Assembly: GCA_017962375.1 (NCBI GenBank)
Contig: JAGCVJ010000015.1
Coordinates: 248,001 to 312,000, forward strand
Direction: 5' to 3'
DNA length: 64,000 bases
Origin: Bacteroidales bacterium
GTDB lineage: Bacteria; Bacteroidota; Bacteroidia; Bacteroidales; UBA932
Within the stretch, counting starts at the first letter, position 1; each line of letters opens with the position of its first letter. The notes below the pieces were generated by a model that was not told where the DNA came from, made no database searches, and saw only the letters and a list, made by a program, of their open reading frames with translations. This document shows, in pieces, positions 23,920 through 33,228 of this stretch. The position numbers were made by a program, and so were the translations under genes.

Positions 23920-25712
23920 TTATTATTATTTTAGTATTTTGTTTTTTATTTAGCGGGTGTACCAGAGAGGATGATATTGATTTATTAGTTGTTTCCCAAA
24001 ACTCAAATTTATCCCCAAAAAGATCTATTATTCCCATAAAATTATCGCGTTTTTCTTTCAAACCAAAGCCCGAAACAAAATCATCACTCACCTCCGATAC
24101 ATCACAAATATTTTGCCTAGACTCTTTAATAGATCAAACAAACCCTCGCCAAATCTTTTTTGAAAAAAGCGGATGGAATTATTGCCAAATACCGTTTATA
24201 TATAACGAAACGGGTGTTTTTGCAGCCGTTGGAGCTAAATCGGAAAATATAAAAGACTCATTAGTAAAAATCAAGTCTTTTTTTCTTCAGGTTAATAATA
24301 TCAATAATAACAAAGCATCCGAATATATCGTGACCCTTCTTCCAACTAAGCATTATTCGTTGGTTAATCCAGATTATGATTATATTGACAAACCTTCTTT
24401 CAGTGGCGTAATTTTATATTCCGATAAAATCGGCAATCTTCTTCGGACTGAGTATCTTAAAGACGGTATAATCAATCATTGTTATTTAAAAGAAGCATCT
24501 GGTTTTAATACTAAAGCGATAAAAACAAAATCTCAAATATACACTTGCACTTCCTGTGGTGCTGACACATATGAGGCAGATCAAATATGTATTGTTTGTA
24601 AGGCGCTGGATCTCAATTCAATAGTTATTTTAGGCGATGGCATAGATTGGAATAATTATATAAGTATGCTATTGCTTAATCTTGCAGGAGAACTTGATTA
24701 TATAGCTCCACCTGGTGGTGGTGGAGGCTCTCCAGATTTGGGCAGTGGTGGCGGAGGTATAGAGAATACGGACACAATGGTTCCTATTATATGTCGAGCA
24801 ACAGGCTGTTTTAATGCGTTGTTGACCATTAGTTTTTTAACTCGGGGCAGCGTTTTTTATTACAGTGCACCTTTGCGCTCGTTAGAGAATGTATGCTGGT
24901 TTAACGAATGGGCGTACGACAATATTTCATCTCATCAGATATCTGTAAACAAGAATAATATTATCATTCACTCTGTTCAAGAAACCCAAACCCTGAATGC
25001 CGTTTATTCAACAAATAACGCCTGCGATACAATAGCTGGATTAATGCAGGATGGTACGCTTAAAGCAGTAATTGACACACTATTCTATACGATTTCATTA
25101 CAAAACAATTTTTTTGGAAATCAGACAAATGAATGGTATTCTGTTTTATATAACGATTCTAGGGGTTATAAAACAGGCATGGGAACAAAAGATAACACAA
25201 AAGTACCACTGTTAAGTTCTCCTCAGACGGGTGTTTTTGCCAATCAATTGATACATCATTCTCATTATCATACTAGCGGGAACCCAAGACCAAGCATAAA
25301 AGATTTGGCGGCTTTATGTATGTTTTTTCTATATGATTGCGCAAATGTAAACGCATCTACATTTAGCATACTTACCGATGATAATGTTATTGTTATTAGA
25401 ATGAATAATTTACAAACCTTCCTTTTATTCATAAACAAATACCTCATAGACAATAATTTTAATGAATGGCATCAAAAACAAACGGATATACTAATAGACA
25501 GATTTTCTAAAGAGTATAAAGATCTTTATAGGAATTGTTCTCAGCCATACGAAAGCATTGATGTTGTTAAAAATTTATTAGAATCAATTGGCTTAGAACT
25601 TTTTTGGGGCACTAAAAATACAGACCCCACCACAGGTGCCATTAATATTCAATGGAATAACACTGATTTTCTTGACATAACCCCTATACCATTAGGATGT
25701 ATCAGTTATTAA
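23907..25712 (+). CDS. Lipoprotein with zinc-ribbon and JAMM-like motif, carried by the insert
   Basis: 601 residues if translation starts at the ATG at 23907, which is codon 20 of the dnaE fragment. The resulting MGKIVIIILVFCFLFSGC is a good lipoprotein signal with C18. The frame is also open from the dnaE ATG at 23850, adding 19 DnaE-derived residues before the signal. Visible parts: CTSC-x10-CIVC, a zinc-ribbon pattern near residue 220; a Gly-rich linker near 290; and H-Y-H-x7-S-x2-D (HYHTSGNPRPSIKD, first His at residue 453), which fits the JAMM metallopeptidase pattern exactly. A catalytic Glu is not assigned. The gene is AT-rich compared with its neighbours, which suggests transfer. Function is unknown. 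Confidence 0.7.
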   Translation: MGKIVIIILVFCFLFSGCTREDDIDLLVVSQNSNLSPKRSIIPIKLSRFSFKPKPETKSSLTSDTSQIFCLDSLIDQTNPRQIFFEKSGWNYCQIPFIYNETGVFAAVGAKSENIKDSLVKIKSFFLQVNNINNNKASEYIVTLLPTKHYSLVNPDYDYIDKPSFSGVILYSDKIGNLLRTEYLKDGIINHCYLKEASGFNTKAIKTKSQIYTCTSCGADTYEADQICIVCKALDLNSIVILGDGIDWNNYISMLLLNLAGELDYIAPPGGGGGSPDLGSGGGGIENTDTMVPIICRATGCFNALLTISFLTRGSVFYYSAPLRSLENVCWFNEWAYDNISSHQISVNKNNIIIHSVQETQTLNAVYSTNNACDTIAGLMQDGTLKAVIDTLFYTISLQNNFFGNQTNEWYSVLYNDSRGYKTGMGTKDNTKVPLLSSPQTGVFANQLIHHSHYHTSGNPRPSIKDLAALCMFFLYDCANVNASTFSILTDDNVIVIRMNNLQTFLLFINKYLIDNNFNEWHQKQTDILIDRFSKEYKDLYRNCSQPYESIDVVKNLLESIGLELFWGTKNTDPTTGAINIQWNNTDFLDITPIPLGCISY

Positions 25713-26402
25713 TGTTTTTTGCAAGAAGAATGAAAAGGATAATTATTATTGTATTATTGACCATATGCTTACCAAGGGCATATTCTCAGTCTTTTGAAGA
25801 ATTAACGCTTGACCAACAAAACTGTTTCTTTGAAGGGTATTGGAAATACACATCAAACAGCAACGATACAATTTTCATATTGAAAATAAAACATTTTGAC
25901 AGCCCGAATGGAAACATTTACATAGGATCCTATCTATTTAAAGACTTTGGTTCAACTAGCGGAAACATTACAGATCTTACAGATTTTTTGGCTTTTTCTT
26001 CTTCAGAAGATTTTAAAAGAATAGATTCTATGAAATTTTCTCAAAACAAATTGAAAACATGGTACTCAATGTTTTTTGCAGGGGATGATATGAGTAGAAT
26101 TTGTGGCTCTTTTTATGATTATGTAAAGTGTCATCGTAATGGAGAAGTGACATTGGAGGTTTTATCTGCGCAAAGCGGTCAAGAGACAATAAGTTGGTCT
26201 CTAGATGTGGGCAATGGCACTTATTTCTACCCGGAAGGCAGGGAAAATGATTTTTTCACATTTTCAGTACCGGTCAATGTCGTTTTTACTAAAATGTATG
26301 ATTTGACGGAATTTGAGAATTATGGAATAATCCTTCCTCCTTTCCCGAGGCAATTTGAGATGATAATACCAGATTAAAACAGAATAATCGCGATAAAAGA
26401 AA
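23920..26402. mobile_element. AT-rich insertion in the 5' end of dnaE
   Basis: About 2.5 kb of clearly AT-richer DNA separates two copies of the dnaE 5' end. It carries two genes, a lipoprotein and a secreted protein, and no recognisable integrase, transposase or terminal inverted repeat. The right-hand copy restores an intact dnaE. This resembles elements that integrate in the 5' end of a gene and supply a replacement start, as SXT/R391 ICEs do at prfC. Homologous recombination with a donor already carrying the insert is the alternative. Confidence 0.7.
25730..26377 (+). CDS. Secreted protein of unknown function, carried by the insert
   Basis: 215 residues from the ATG at 25730 (an in-frame ATG at 25697 would overlap the previous gene and precede the signal peptide). 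MKRIIIIVLLTICLPRAYSQS is a signal peptide with likely cleavage before QS. The body is rich in aromatic and beta-forming residues (EGYWKYTSNSNDTIFILKIK), recalling lipocalin-like or small beta-barrel secreted proteins of Bacteroidota, but no family is certain. There is no lipobox. It is only 17 bp after the lipoprotein gene, so the two form one unit. Base composition is AT-rich like its partner. Confidence 0.65.
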   Translation: MKRIIIIVLLTICLPRAYSQSFEELTLDQQNCFFEGYWKYTSNSNDTIFILKIKHFDSPNGNIYIGSYLFKDFGSTSGNITDLTDFLAFSSSEDFKRIDSMKFSQNKLKTWYSMFFAGDDMSRICGSFYDYVKCHRNGEVTLEVLSAQSGQETISWSLDVGNGTYFYPEGRENDFFTFSVPVNVVFTKMYDLTEFENYGIILPPFPRQFEMIIPD

Positions 26403-26472
26403 ATGAGCACCCCTTTTGTACACCTGCACCTGCATAGCCACTATTCCATTCTGGACGGAATGGGAAAGATAG
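26403..26472 (+). repeat. dnaE 5' end, reconstituting copy (copy B)
   Basis: Partner of the orphan copy at 23850-23919. It continues into the full dnaE reading frame. Both copies contain CCATTC-TGGACG-GAATGG, two perfect 6-bp arms around a 6-bp centre. Confidence 0.93.
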
Positions 26473-29400
26473 AAGACTACATTGCCAGGGCGATGGAGCT
26501 GGATATGCCGGCCATGGCCCTGACAGACCACGGCGTGATGTATGGCGTCAAAGACTTTCTGGACGCCATCAAGAAGGCGGAGAAAAAGACGGGCAAAAGC
26601 CTCAAGCCTATAGTGGGTTGCGAGGTTTACGTGGCTCCTGAAAGCAGGTTCATCAAGAAAGCCTATCCCGACAAGAGAAGCGCCTATCACCTGATACTTT
26701 TGGCAAAAAATCTCGATGGCTATCACAACCTGATGAAGCTGTCTTCAATTGGCTTTACGGAGGGTTTCTACAACCGCCCGAGGGTGGACCGCGAATTAAT
26801 CCAGAGGTATCACAGAGGCTTGATATGCTGCAGCGCCTGTCTGGCCGGAGAAATTCCGCAGGCAATACTCAAGGGAAACATAGAAGAGGCCCGCTTGGCA
26901 GCCAAGTGGTACAAGGGAGTTTTCGGAGACGATTTCTACTTTGAAATCCAGAACCACAACTGCAAGGTTCCCGGGCAGCCAAACGATGTGTTTGAAGGCC
27001 AGCAGAAAGTGAATCCAGTGCTTTATTCTCTTTCTCAAGAACTTGGAATAAAGTGCGTTGCAACAAACGACTGCCACTTTGTGAAAAAAGAGGACGGCCC
27101 GGCTCACGACCTTTTCATCTGCATCAATACCGCCAGCAAGCTCACCGACCAGGGAAGGCTGCACTATACCCAGGAGGAGTATATGAAAAGCGGAGAAGAG
27201 ATGGCGGAGATCAACTATGGTCATCCTGAGGTAATATCCAACACCCTGGAGGTGGCCTCCAAGGTGGAGAGGTACGAGGTGAATATTCCGCACATTCTTC
27301 CGCACTTTGAAATACCGCCGGAGTTTGAAGACTCCAACGCCTACCTGAAGCACCTGGTTTACGAGGGGGCGAAAAAGCGCTATGGAGACAATATTCTCCC
27401 GAGCACCAAGGAGAGGATAGACTTTGAGCTGGACACCATCCGCAAAATGGGGTTCCCGGACTATTTCCTGATAGTGCACGACTTCATAACTCACGCCCGC
27501 TCGCAGGGCATCTGGGTGGGCCCGGGAAGAGGCTCGGCTGCTGGAAGCGTTGTGGCTTACTGCCTGACGATTACCAACATGGACCCGATCAAGTACGATC
27601 TTCTGTTCGAGAGGTTCCTTAATCCGGACAGAATATCGATGCCTGATATAGACATAGACTTCGAGGAGGAAAGAAGGGGCGAGGTGTATGAGTACGTGGA
27701 GCAGAAATACGGCAAGGACCACGTGTCTCACGTTGTGACTTTCGGCACAATGGCCACCAAGCAGGCCATCAAGGACGTGGCCAGAATCGAGGACCTGCCT
27801 CTGCCGGTTTCCAACAAGCTGGCGGGAATGGTTCCTACCAGGAACTTCCAGGAAGGGGAAAAAGACTACAAGCCTAATTTTGCCAACTGCCTGAAATTCG
27901 TTGAAGAATTCAGGAAAGAATACGAATCCTCCGAAGACCCTAAGGTGAGGGAGACTCTCCATTTCGCCCAGGAGCTGGAGGGCACAATCCGCCAGACCGG
28001 TGTTCACGCCTGCGCTGTGATCATAGGCCCGCATAACTTGATGGAGCATATTCCGGTATCCATAACAAAAGGAGTGGAAGGCTGGGTTTCCCAGTACGAG
28101 GGAACCAGGATAGAAGACGTGGGAATGCTCAAGATGGACTTCCTGGGGCTGAGGACTTTGTCTATTCTCAAGGAGACACTGGAAAACATCCACAAGCATA
28201 CCGGAAAGCAGATAGACATAGACAGCGTGCCGCTGGACGACAAGGCCACTTTCCGTCTTTTCGGCAGGGGAGACACCATTGCCACGTTCCAGTTTGAAAG
28301 CCCCGGAATGCAGAAGTATCTTAGAGACTTGCATCCTTCCAGGTTTGAAGACCTGATAGCCATGAACGCGCTCTACCGCCCGGGCCCTATGCAGTACATT
28401 CCAAAGTTCGTTGCCAGAAAGCAGGGAAAGGAGCCTATCACTTACGAGCTTCCGGAAATGGCGCAGATACTTTCCGACACCTACGGGGTGACGGTTTACC
28501 AGGAGCAGGTGATGCTTCTGAGCCAGAAGCTGGCCAATTTCACCAAAGGCCAGGCCGATACCCTCCGCAAGGCAATGGGAAAGAAGAACATCGAGAAGAT
28601 GATGGAGCTGGAGGAAAAGTTTTTGGCCAACGGCGTTGAAAACGGCTTTGCCAAAGAAACTCTCCAGAAAATCTGGAACGACTGGAAAGAATTTGCCAAA
28701 TACGCTTTCAACAAGTCTCACTCCACCTGCTATGCGTGGATAGGCTACCTGACAGGATATTTCAAGGCCCACTATCCGGCGGAGTTCATGGCTGCCAACC
28801 TGACCAAGAACTCGTCCGACACAAAGGAGATAACGGTGTTGATGGACGAGTGCAAGAGGATGGGCCTGACCGTGCTTGGCCCGGACGTGAACGAAGGCGG
28901 GGTGAACGCCACCGTAACCCACTCCGGAGCCATAAGATTCGGAATGGCCGCCATCAAGGGACTTGGAACGCAGGTGGCTGAAGACATTGTGGCCAACGCT
29001 CCGTACAAAGACATTTACGACTTTGTGGAGAGGGCCAGCCGCCAGAACATGAACCGCAAGACTCTCGAGAGCCTGATCTATGCCGGAGCCTTTGATTCTT
29101 CCTTCCCGCAGATAAGGCGCGACCAGTATTTCATGGCCAATTCCAAGGGCGAGATATTCCTCGATTCCCTGATCCGCTATTCCCAGGATTTCGGAAGCCA
29201 GGACAACAGCATGGCCTCTCTGTTCGGCGAACAGGACGAGGGGTTCCAGCTCAAGAAACCTGAGGTGCCAGCCCTTACCGGAGACATGAACCTTGTGGAA
29301 TTCCTGAAGAAGGAGAGGGAACTTGTGGGAATGTACATTTCGTCCCATCCGCTGGATGTGTTCCGCTTTGAGCTGGAGAACTTCTGCACCATAACCCCAG

Positions 29401-29990
29401 GCGAGCTTTCTTCTCTGATCAAGCAAAGCGGGGGAATGCAGATAGACGAAAAGCAGGATTATTTCATCGGCGGACTGATAACCAATGTTCGCGAGAGAAT
29501 ATCCAAGACGGGCCGCCCGTTTGTGGACTTCTCGCTGGAAGATTTCTCCTCCAGCATGGACTTCCGCCTTTTCGGGCAGAGCCACGAGAAGAATATCCGC
29601 TACATCAGCGACGGAAGCGCCGTTTTCATGCGCCTGAAGCTCAAGAAGAAATTCGACGACAACACCTACGAGCCTAAAATCGAGACCATGCAATTCCTGG
29701 CCAACGTAAAGGAAAAGGGCCTGCAGTCTCTGGAGCTCATAGTGCCGGCCAAGCTTATAACCAAGGAATTCCGCACGGAAATAATGAAGCTCATAAAAGA
29801 GTATCATTCAAGCAGCAAGAGCGAAGGCGTGGGAAAGACTCCGTTGGTGATGAAAATCGTTGAGGAAGACAAGAGCTTTTCTCTGGACTATGTCACCAAG
29901 TTCCTTGTGAGCGTGGACAATTCTTTCCTTAGCCGTCTTGAAAAGCTCGGCGTTGGCTACAAGGGAAACATAAACCCGCAGGCGTTCTAG
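26403..29990 (+). CDS. dnaE: DNA polymerase III alpha subunit
   Basis: 1195 residues, full length for a DnaE1-type replicase. The PHP domain opens with FVHLHLHSHYSILDGMGKI, whose histidines bind metal. The polymerase domain has GPGRGSAAGSVVAYCL and the catalytic PDIDIDFEEER. The helix-hairpin-helix region and the OB domain follow (FIGGLITNVRERISKTGRPFVDFSLED). It is the chromosomal replication polymerase. The first 70 bp are the diverged second copy of the gene's start, so upstream control now comes from the AT-rich insert. It converges end-to-end with thiL with no gap. Confidence 0.97.
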   Translation: MSTPFVHLHLHSHYSILDGMGKIEDYIARAMELDMPAMALTDHGVMYGVKDFLDAIKKAEKKTGKSLKPIVGCEVYVAPESRFIKKAYPDKRSAYHLILLAKNLDGYHNLMKLSSIGFTEGFYNRPRVDRELIQRYHRGLICCSACLAGEIPQAILKGNIEEARLAAKWYKGVFGDDFYFEIQNHNCKVPGQPNDVFEGQQKVNPVLYSLSQELGIKCVATNDCHFVKKEDGPAHDLFICINTASKLTDQGRLHYTQEEYMKSGEEMAEINYGHPEVISNTLEVASKVERYEVNIPHILPHFEIPPEFEDSNAYLKHLVYEGAKKRYGDNILPSTKERIDFELDTIRKMGFPDYFLIVHDFITHARSQGIWVGPGRGSAAGSVVAYCLTITNMDPIKYDLLFERFLNPDRISMPDIDIDFEEERRGEVYEYVEQKYGKDHVSHVVTFGTMATKQAIKDVARIEDLPLPVSNKLAGMVPTRNFQEGEKDYKPNFANCLKFVEEFRKEYESSEDPKVRETLHFAQELEGTIRQTGVHACAVIIGPHNLMEHIPVSITKGVEGWVSQYEGTRIEDVGMLKMDFLGLRTLSILKETLENIHKHTGKQIDIDSVPLDDKATFRLFGRGDTIATFQFESPGMQKYLRDLHPSRFEDLIAMNALYRPGPMQYIPKFVARKQGKEPITYELPEMAQILSDTYGVTVYQEQVMLLSQKLANFTKGQADTLRKAMGKKNIEKMMELEEKFLANGVENGFAKETLQKIWNDWKEFAKYAFNKSHSTCYAWIGYLTGYFKAHYPAEFMAANLTKNSSDTKEITVLMDECKRMGLTVLGPDVNEGGVNATVTHSGAIRFGMAAIKGLGTQVAEDIVANAPYKDIYDFVERASRQNMNRKTLESLIYAGAFDSSFPQIRRDQYFMANSKGEIFLDSLIRYSQDFGSQDNSMASLFGEQDEGFQLKKPEVPALTGDMNLVEFLKKERELVGMYISSHPLDVFRFELENFCTITPGELSSLIKQSGGMQIDEKQDYFIGGLITNVRERISKTGRPFVDFSLEDFSSSMDFRLFGQSHEKNIRYISDGSAVFMRLKLKKKFDDNTYEPKIETMQFLANVKEKGLQSLELIVPAKLITKEFRTEIMKLIKEYHSSSKSEGVGKTPLVMKIVEEDKSFSLDYVTKFLVSVDNSFLSRLEKLGVGYKGNINPQAF

Positions 29991-30995
29991 CTATTGCCAG
30001 CCCTGGGCCTTGATCTGAAGAGGGTTGCCGTCTGGAGACACCAGGAAGCAGCCTTCTTTTGTTGTGTGCCCGATTATCTCGAGGAAAGGAAATTCCTTGC
30101 GGATTTTGTCGTGATACTCCAAAGGGAAGACATACATCAGGCGGCAGTCGTCTCCTCCGTTTATAATGGCGGTCACGATGTCTATGTTGATTTCCTCTGA
30201 AACGGCGCGGGCTTCCGGGGCCACGGGTATCTTTTCCAGGAAAATGTTGGCTCCGCAGCCGTTGTCCTTTGCCATCTGGAGGACAGCGTCGCCGAGGCCT
30301 CTTGTTATGAAATATCCGGCAGACGGCCAGATTCCGGCCTCGCGGAAATACTCCAGAACGGAAGGGTCTATCTCCGGGGTAAAGTATTGGGAGAGAGGAT
30401 ATTTATACTTTTCCAGCTGAGGCTGGGCTCCGGTGAAGGCGGCCTTCTCTCTTTCCAGCACGTAAAATCCCATGCAGGCGCTGCCCAGGTTGCCGTTGAT
30501 GCAGATGAGGGAATTAGGGGAAAGAGGCGGGATTTTCTCGGCCACGGAAAGATCCAGCTTTCCGCTGGCGGTGCAGCTGATCATAAGCCCGCTCATGGAA
30601 GGCACCAGATCCAGCGTGAGGTGCTCCACGGAATGAGTCTTTGCGGCTGCCCTTATGCCGGTCCACAGCCAGTCTATATGCTCAAAGCTGAACTTGGAGG
30701 ACACTCCTATGGAAAAATCCAGCGAATAAGGCTTGGCGCATCTGGCGTAAATATAGCCCATTGCGTAAAGCGCGGCCTTGTAGCCCAGATACTTGACCGG
30801 AGTGTAGGTAAGGTCGAAGTCCACCCCCTCCATCATAATCTTGTTGGTGGTTATCCAGTTGCATCCGTCCTTGTCGTCCGGCAGGATGGTGGTCTTGGAA
30901 TTCACAAATCCGCTTCCCTCGAAAAGCCTGTCGAGGGCCTTGATTCTTCCCAGTTCCTTGATTTCGGTTCTGGTTGTCTCTTTCTTTTTTCCCAT
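29991..30995 (-). CDS. Thiamine-monophosphate kinase-like protein (ThiL family)
   Basis: 334 residues of the PurM/ThiL (AIR synthase-like) fold. Recognisable parts are ILPDDKDGCNWITTNKIMMEGVDFDLTYTPVKYLGYKAA, which corresponds to the ThiL DDAA and TDTLVEGVHF blocks, SLICINGNLGSACMGFYVL for the GDLG turn, and INGGDDCRLMYVF for the C-terminal GEDYELLF block. It would phosphorylate thiamine monophosphate to the diphosphate. Several family residues are altered (GNLG for GDLG, GGDDC for GEDYE), but Bacteroidota ThiL proteins are often divergent. Thiamine diphosphate is the cofactor of the transketolase encoded later in this window. The gene is divergent from sufB. Confidence 0.72.
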   Translation of the reverse strand: MGKKKETTRTEIKELGRIKALDRLFEGSGFVNSKTTILPDDKDGCNWITTNKIMMEGVDFDLTYTPVKYLGYKAALYAMGYIYARCAKPYSLDFSIGVSSKFSFEHIDWLWTGIRAAAKTHSVEHLTLDLVPSMSGLMISCTASGKLDLSVAEKIPPLSPNSLICINGNLGSACMGFYVLEREKAAFTGAQPQLEKYKYPLSQYFTPEIDPSVLEYFREAGIWPSAGYFITRGLGDAVLQMAKDNGCGANIFLEKIPVAPEARAVSEEINIDIVTAIINGGDDCRLMYVFPLEYHDKIRKEFPFLEIIGHTTKEGCFLVSPDGNPLQIKAQGWQ

Positions 30996-30999
30996 AGCG

Positions 31000-31043
31000 C
31001 AAAGATAGATAAAGAAAACAAAAGTTAATATTTACTATATTTG
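31000..31043. promoter_or_regulatory. Divergent thiL / sufB promoters
   Basis: A 54-bp gap holds TATCTTTG on the minus strand (plus 31000-31007), ending 4 bp before the thiL ATG, and TATATTTG on the plus strand (31036-31043), ending 6 bp before the sufB ATG at 31050. Both would give transcripts with almost no leader. Confidence 0.5.
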
Positions 31044-31049
31044 CCCGAT

Positions 31050-32483
31050 ATGAGCAATCAGAAGGAAATACTGGAAGCGGTTGCTTCTTCCGAATATAAA
31101 GAAGGGTTTGTCACCGACGTGGAGCAGGAGTTTGCCCCGAAGGGCCTGAGCGAGGACATCATCCGCCACATCTCCCAGAAGAAAGGAGAGCCGGAGTGGA
31201 TGCTGGATTTCCGCCTGAAGGCCTTCCGCAAATGGCAGACTATGGAAACTCCTTCCTGGGGGCACATTCATCTTCCGAAGATCAACTACCAGGATATAAT
31301 CTACTTTGCGGCGCCCAAGAAGCGAACAGCCGACAAGCTGGATCCGGAACTGGAGGAGACCTTCGAGAAGCTCGGAATTCCGCTCAAGGAGAGAAACATG
31401 CTAGGCGGGGTGGCCGTGGATGCCGTTTTCGATTCCGTATCGGTAAAGACCACCTTCAGGGAAAAGCTGGCGGAAAAGGGCATAATCTTCTGCTCGTTCT
31501 CGGAGGCCGTGAGAGACTATCCCGATCTGGTGAGAAAATATCTGGCCAGCGTGGTTCCGGTGGGGGACAACTACTTCTCCGCCTTGAACTCCGCGGTGTT
31601 CTCCGACGGCTCTTTCTGCTACATCCCCAAGAACACCCGCTGCCCTATGGAGCTTTCCAGCTACTTCCGCATCAACGCTTCCGGAACCGGCCAGTTCGAG
31701 AGAACTCTGATTGTGGCCGACGAGGGCTCGTATGTGAGCTACCTGGAGGGATGCACCGCTCCGCAGAGAGACGAGAGCCAGCTTCACGCCGCTGTTGTGG
31801 AAATTGTGGTCAAGCAGGATGCCGAGGTGAAATATTCCACCGTGCAGAACTGGTATCCGGGCAACAAGCAGGGCGAGGGCGGAATCTTCAACCTGGTGAC
31901 AAAGAGGGGATTGTGCGAGGGCTTCAACTCCCGCCTCTTCTGGGCTCAGGTGGAAACCGGCTCGGCGATAACCTGGAAATACCCGTCCACAATACTCAAG
32001 GGCGACAACTCGGTGAGCGAGTTTTACAGCGTGGCAGTTACCAACAACTACCAGCAGGCCGACACCGGAACCAAGATGATCCATATCGGGAAGAACACCA
32101 GAAGCCGCATAGTTAGCAAGGGAATTTCCGCGGGGTGCAGCGAGAACAGCTACCGCGGAATGGTGAAGGTGCTGCCGGGGGCCACCGGGGCCCGCAACCA
32201 CTCCCAGTGCGACAGTCTGCTTCTGGGAAGCAAGTGCGGAGCCCACACATTCCCGCACATAGAAAGCGCCAATCCTTCAGCAATAATAGAACACGAGGCA
32301 ACCACTTCAAAAATCGGCGAAGACCAGCTCTTCTACTGCCTGCAGAGAGGCATTACGCAGGAAGATGCGGTGGGGCTGATTGTAAACGGCTATGCCCGTG
32401 ATGTTTTAAACAAGCTTCCGATGGAGTTTGCCGTAGAAGCCCAGAAGCTTCTGCAGGTTTCTCTGGAGGGGAGCATAGGATAG
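31050..32483 (+). CDS. sufB: Fe-S cluster assembly protein SufB
   Basis: 477 residues from the ATG at 31050. An in-frame TTG at 31041 lies inside the -7 motif and is not likely. The core shows [63 protein letters not shown] and [16 protein letters not shown], all SufB hallmarks. SufB forms the SufBC2D scaffold on which clusters are built. It opens the operon sufB-pnuC-sufC-sufD. The gap of 9 bp to the next gene shows co-transcription. Confidence 0.97.
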   Translation: MSNQKEILEAVASSEYKEGFVTDVEQEFAPKGLSEDIIRHISQKKGEPEWMLDFRLKAFRKWQTMETPSWGHIHLPKINYQDIIYFAAPKKRTADKLDPELEETFEKLGIPLKERNMLGGVAVDAVFDSVSVKTTFREKLAEKGIIFCSFSEAVRDYPDLVRKYLASVVPVGDNYFSALNSAVFSDGSFCYIPKNTRCPMELSSYFRINASGTGQFERTLIVADEGSYVSYLEGCTAPQRDESQLHAAVVEIVVKQDAEVKYSTVQNWYPGNKQGEGGIFNLVTKRGLCEGFNSRLFWAQVETGSAITWKYPSTILKGDNSVSEFYSVAVTNNYQQADTGTKMIHIGKNTRSRIVSKGISAGCSENSYRGMVKVLPGATGARNHSQCDSLLLGSKCGAHTFPHIESANPSAIIEHEATTSKIGEDQLFYCLQRGITQEDAVGLIVNGYARDVLNKLPMEFAVEAQKLLQVSLEGSIG

Positions 32484-32492
32484 TTTGAGATT

Positions 32493-33227
32493 ATGATTGA
32501 AGAATATTTGCAGATAATCCAGAACTGGTTCAGCATAGACAATGTGCTGTTCGAGTTTCTGGGGCAGAAGGTCAGCTGCCTGGAATGCCTTTGCACGCTG
32601 ACCGGACTGCTTTGCGTGTTTTTGGCAGTCAAGGGAAAGGTTGCCAATTTCTGGGTGGGATATATCTACAACATACTGCTTTTTCTGATGTTCTACCAGC
32701 TTAGGCTTTACTCGAGCATGCTGCTCCAGCCTATATCTCTGGGCATCAACTTTTTCGGCCACTACAGGTGGACCCATCCGAAGGACTATGAAAAAGACCA
32801 CAAGTCTCAGCTCAAGGTTACGGTTTTCAACAACGGCGAGAGGGCTGTGGTTGTGGCAGTGATACTGATATTCATGTTCGTGTGGGGCTATGTGCTTTCG
32901 AGAGTGGACATGTGGTTCCCGTCTCTGTTCACATACAAGGCGTCACAGCCTTACTTTGACGCGTTCATACTCGGCACCATACTTATGGCTCAGTATCTTT
33001 CCGCCCAGAAGAAGCTGGACTGCTGGGGATGCTGGATGGTGGCAAATGTCAGCAACATAATACTTCTGAGGCGCAACGGCCTGGGCATAATGCCGCTGGT
33101 TTACGCAGCTTACGTGATACTGGCCATAGGAGGATTCCTCACCTGGCTCAAGATGTACCGCAAACAGCATTATCTCGAAATGAGAAAGCGGGTGGAGGAG
33201 AAATGGGCCAAAGAAAAAATAGACTGA
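32493..33227 (+). CDS. pnuC: PnuC-like nicotinamide riboside/mononucleotide transporter
   Basis: 244 residues with about seven membrane helices. The PnuC pattern is seen in [44 protein letters not shown] and in the C-terminal [39 protein letters not shown]. PnuC proteins take up nicotinamide riboside for NAD synthesis. In this operon it sits between sufB and sufC, 9 bp after one and 1 bp before the other. That placement is unusual, and no NAD-salvage kinase is next to it. The C-terminal tail is strongly charged. Confidence 0.87.
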   Translation: MIEEYLQIIQNWFSIDNVLFEFLGQKVSCLECLCTLTGLLCVFLAVKGKVANFWVGYIYNILLFLMFYQLRLYSSMLLQPISLGINFFGHYRWTHPKDYEKDHKSQLKVTVFNNGERAVVVAVILIFMFVWGYVLSRVDMWFPSLFTYKASQPYFDAFILGTILMAQYLSAQKKLDCWGCWMVANVSNIILLRRNGLGIMPLVYAAYVILAIGGFLTWLKMYRKQHYLEMRKRVEEKWAKEKID

Positions 33228-33228
33228 A

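Noticed and set aside
23920..26402. Insertion sequence or transposon
   Set aside because: There is no transposase, no terminal inverted repeat and no short target duplication. The flanking repeats are diverged dnaE starts.
26796..29807. Open frame of about 1000 codons on the minus strand opposite dnaE
   Set aside because: It is a codon-bias shadow of dnaE. The translation is full of His, Leu and Val runs with no domain, and dnaE itself is unmistakable.
31041..31049. TTG start for SufB at 31041
   Set aside because: It would lie inside the -7 motif. The ATG at 31050 gives the normal SufB N-terminus.
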